NCBI GenBank assembly: GCA_903827345.1
Contig: CAIKID010000157.1
Location: 1-8,102 of the forward strand
Origin: an uncultured Actinomycetes bacterium
Lineage (GTDB): Bacteria > Actinomycetota > Actinomycetes > Nanopelagicales > Nanopelagicaceae
Reading direction: 5' to 3'
DNA length: 8,102 nucleotides
Positions 6,591 through 8,102 of this stretch are shown piece by piece. A program made the position numbers and the translations under genes. The first letter of the stretch is position 1; each line of letters opens with the position of its first letter. A model generated the notes under the pieces. That model was not told where the DNA came from. It saw only the letters and a program-made list of their open reading frames with translations, and ran no database searches.

Positions 6591-6757
6591 GGCGGCACTC
6601 TCCTTTATCGCATGCAGTAGCGCATGCGCTCGGTTGTCGAAGCGGCAATGTGCCGTTTCCCTAGCATCAAGGCACCGACTCACTCTTTTGAAATGAGACC
6701 GAAATGGTTTCCCGAATAAACGGGATTGATGCGTGAAGTCAGATCTTGCGATCTGCT
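6591..6757 (-). promoter_or_regulatory. Structured 5' leader of rpsB (candidate autoregulatory region)
   Basis: This stretch between a candidate promoter and the rpsB ATG holds several inverted repeats, read in mRNA sense. They are CAGATC-GCAA-GATCTG (6740-6755), TCCCG-TTTATT-CGGGA (6710-6725), CGGCA-CAT-TGCCG (6643-6655) and CGCATGC-GCTACT-GCATGCG (6609-6628). The last ends 2 nt before the Shine-Dalgarno. CGGCAC (6650-6655) could instead pair with GTGCCG just upstream of the start codon (6593-6598) or, through GGCAC, with GTGCC at 6671-6675. Feedback by S2 on the rpsB leader is established in E. coli; whether an analogous element works here is inference. No resemblance to a named riboswitch was recognised. 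Confidence 0.5.
6600..6606 (-). promoter_or_regulatory. Ribosome binding site of rpsB
   Basis: AAAGGAG on the minus strand, 9 nt before the ATG at 6590. It sets the S2 start against the longer frame opening at 6683. It is flanked directly by the 7-bp hairpin at 6609-6628. Confidence 0.75.
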
Positions 6758-6763
6758 GGGGTA

Positions 6764-6792
6764 ATTCTAAGGGGGCGGACTGGTTAAGTTAA
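6764..6792 (-). promoter_or_regulatory. Candidate sigma-70-type promoter for rpsB operon
   Basis: In the transcription sense there is TTAACT (6787-6792, 4 of 6 to TTGACA), a 17-nt spacer and TAGAAT (6764-6769, 5 of 6 to TATAAT), starting 2 nt after the xerC stop codon. A start near 6757 would give a leader of about 165 nt, beginning just before the GCAA-loop hairpin. This is a pattern match only; a weaker alternative (CTGACT, 16 nt, TTTATT) lies downstream within the leader. Confidence 0.4.
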
Positions 6793-6794
6793 AA

Positions 6795-7694
6795 TCATGC
6801 CCTGGGGTGAGCGGTATCGAAGGCCTTTTGTAGCCGATCCGGCGAGACGTGGGTGTAAATCTGAGTGGTGGCGAGGGAGGAATGGCCCAAAATCTCCTGC
6901 ACCGTGCGTAGATCGGCCCCTCCCTCTAAAAGATGGGTGGCGGCGGTATGGCGCAGACCATGGGGGCCCATCTTCGAGCCGACTGCGGCCATCGCCTGAT
7001 AGACGACCTCGCGGACCGTTCGCTGGTCAATTCGATTTCCCCGTGATCCCAAAAATACTGCGTTGCCGGATTTCTCATTCGCCAGTTGGGGCCGAGCTAC
7101 CTCAAGATAATTCCTTAAGGCGTTAACCGCGGGAATTCCCATTGGTACGACCCGCTCCTTGCTTCCCTTTCCCATTACTTGCAGGGTATTTCGCGATTCA
7201 TCAAAGGAGCGAATATCTAGACCACAAATTTCAGAGACGCGCACCCCGGTCGCATAAAGAACTTCAATCAACGCCAAGTCGCGAATCGTAAGTGGATTGG
7301 GATCCTCATCCGCGCGAGTCTGAGCGCTCGCTAAAACTATTTCCGTATCAGCAATATCTAAAACTTCCGGCAGAGTGCGATGAGGTTTAGGAATCGCGAG
7401 TTCTGCTCCGAGATCACTTTTGATCCAACCTTGGCTAGCGCCCCAGTAGGTGAATGCTCGGATTGAAACGATGCGACGCGCCATAGTGGAACGCGCGACC
7501 CCTGCACCTTGGAGTTCTGCTAACCAAGAACGGATATGTGTGAGCTCTAACTGCGAAAATTCTTCGATATGCAATTTCTCAAGGTGTTTGAGAAAAGATT
7601 CCAGATCGCTGACATATCCTTTAATGGAGTTCTCGGCGAGATTGCGCACAAGAACAAGATGTTCCTCGTATTGGGCAATTAACTCGGCGCTCAT
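6795..7694 (-). CDS. xerC: Tyrosine recombinase XerC (chromosome dimer resolution type)
   Basis: Tyrosine site-specific recombinase that, with XerD and FtsK, resolves chromosome dimers at dif near division. The protein has 299 residues, the usual Xer length. Seen directly: an N-terminal SAM-like core-binding domain (about 3-88; residues NSIKGYVSDLESF, 22-34) and a C-terminal catalytic domain with the full active site: R152 (ATGVRVSEICGL), K176 (GKGSKE), H245 and R248 (HGLRH), H271 (LGHSS) and the nucleophile Y280 (TQIYTHV). Spacings match E. coli XerC (R148, K172, H240, R243, H266, Y275). The position upstream of rpsB is common in Actinomycetota and argues for housekeeping Xer rather than a phage integrase. 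XerD cannot be fully excluded without a paralogue comparison. The ATG at 7694 has no recognisable Shine-Dalgarno (CCTTTCTTTGC precedes it) and lies 11 nt after cimA, so initiation may depend on coupling. Confidence 0.93.
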   Translation of the reverse strand: MSAELIAQYEEHLVLVRNLAENSIKGYVSDLESFLKHLEKLHIEEFSQLELTHIRSWLAELQGAGVARSTMARRIVSIRAFTYWGASQGWIKSDLGAELAIPKPHRTLPEVLDIADTEIVLASAQTRADEDPNPLTIRDLALIEVLYATGVRVSEICGLDIRSFDESRNTLQVMGKGSKERVVPMGIPAVNALRNYLEVARPQLANEKSGNAVFLGSRGNRIDQRTVREVVYQAMAAVGSKMGPHGLRHTAATHLLEGGADLRTVQEILGHSSLATTQIYTHVSPDRLQKAFDTAHPRA

Positions 7695-7705
7695 GCAAAG
7701 AAAGG

Positions 7706-8102
7706 TTACTCGGGTTTACGCCCCTGGCGGAGTAATCCATAGGTGACGGCATCTTCAAGTGCCATCGCGGAAGCTGCAATCACGTTTTCGTGCACTCCAA
7801 CGGTAGTCCATGAACCTTCTCTATCGCTGGTCTCAACCAGTACTCGGGTTACAGCCCCCGTACCGAGGCGACCTTCGAGGATACGAACCTTGTAATCGGT
7901 AAGTTCTAGGCGTTCGAGCTCTGGGTAGAACTTTTGAAGACCCGATCGGATCGCAGTATCAATCGCATTAACGGGACCGTTGCCTGATCCAGTCGTAACA
8001 ATGCTTTCACCGTGGGCGGTTAATGTAACCGTTGCCTTTGAAGTAACGTCCCCATTTGCATCGCCATCAACGGTGGTCTGCCAATCTTCGATGGTGAAGA
8101 AG
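7706..8102 (-). CDS. cimA: Citramalate synthase, C-terminal allosteric domain (cut by window edge)
   Basis: The last 131 residues of a gene running off the right edge. They form a LeuA-type dimerization/allosteric domain: GSGNGPVNAIDTAIR, then LTDYKVRILEGRLGTGAVTRVLVETSD, then WTTVGVHENVIAASAMALEDAVTYGLL. This wording, especially the GTGAVTRV and SWTTVGVHENVI blocks, fits the CimA branch (pyruvate + acetyl-CoA to citramalate, feeding isoleucine via 2-oxobutyrate) better than 2-isopropylmalate synthase LeuA, although both share the fold. In this family the domain binds the end-product amino acid for feedback inhibition. The catalytic TIM barrel is not in the window, so the call rests on the C-terminus alone. 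The stop is TAA at 7706-7708. The 11-nt gap to xerC suggests co-transcription. Confidence 0.85.
   Translation of the reverse strand, partial: FFTIEDWQTTVDGDANGDVTSKATVTLTAHGESIVTTGSGNGPVNAIDTAIRSGLQKFYPELERLELTDYKVRILEGRLGTGAVTRVLVETSDREGSWTTVGVHENVIAASAMALEDAVTYGLLRQGRKPE

Noticed and set aside
6591..6683. Longer rpsB reading frame starting at the ATG at 6683.
   Set aside because: The extra 31 residues match no S2 N-terminus, and the start at 6590 has a strong AAAGGAG and gives the canonical MAVVTMRELL beginning.
6710..6755. Hairpins after xerC (CAGATC/GATCTG and TCCCG/CGGGA) as an intrinsic terminator for xerC.
   Set aside because: Neither is followed by a run of T in the transcription sense; they are better placed as part of the rpsB leader.
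6795..7694. Tyrosine recombinase as a phage or genomic-island integrase.
   Set aside because: Length, active-site spacing and position between cimA and rpsB fit housekeeping Xer; no attachment-site repeats, tRNA gene or mobile cargo are nearby. I also saw no convincing dif-like site in the window.

Overview
The window is a dense stretch of core bacterial chromosome. It holds ten protein-coding genes, all on the minus strand, with two cut by the window edges. In transcription order (right to left) they are: citramalate synthase C-terminus (partial), a XerC-type tyrosine recombinase, rpsB, tsf, pyrH, frr, cdsA, rlmN, dxr, and the N-terminus of an RseP/Rip1-type site-2 protease (partial). The order rpsB-tsf-pyrH-frr-cdsA is widespread in bacteria. 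The continuation rlmN-dxr-site-2 protease, with xerC upstream of rpsB, fits Actinomycetota (Mycobacterium has the same genes in the same order with extra genes inserted). Base composition is roughly half G+C by eye, low for that phylum, and intergenic gaps are very short. Together these suggest a streamlined actinobacterium, for example a freshwater lineage such as the Nanopelagicales. That placement is inference; the phylum is more secure than the order.

Layout: 7706-8102 is the allosteric C-terminal domain of CimA (isoleucine branch). 6795-7694 is xerC. 6591-6794 is the only sizeable non-coding stretch; it holds a candidate promoter and a hairpin-rich leader for rpsB. 4911-6590 is the translation pair rpsB-tsf, separated by 3 nt. 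4132-4863 is pyrH (UMP kinase). 3506-4069 is frr (ribosome recycling). 2632-3480 is cdsA (CDP-diacylglycerol synthesis). 1491-2621 is rlmN (23S rRNA/tRNA m2A methylation). 337-1476 is dxr (MEP isoprenoid pathway). 1-337 is the intramembrane protease. No gene-free stretch exceeds about 200 nt.

The genes serve growth together: ribosomal protein S2, an elongation factor, ribosome recycling and rRNA modification are linked to pyrimidine nucleotide supply (UMP kinase feeds UTP/CTP, and CTP is the CdsA substrate), to phospholipid synthesis and to isoprenoid precursors. From rpsB to the protease the genes could form one long transcript, since gaps are 62 nt or less and no convincing intrinsic terminator is visible.

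I found no mobile element, CRISPR array, RNA gene, toxin-antitoxin pair, defence system or evident novel multi-gene system. The most interesting signals are small: the structured rpsB leader with competing pairings around the start codon, hairpins at the ends of pyrH and frr that hold the stop codon in a tetraloop, and the in-frame 3-nt rpsB/tsf junction.
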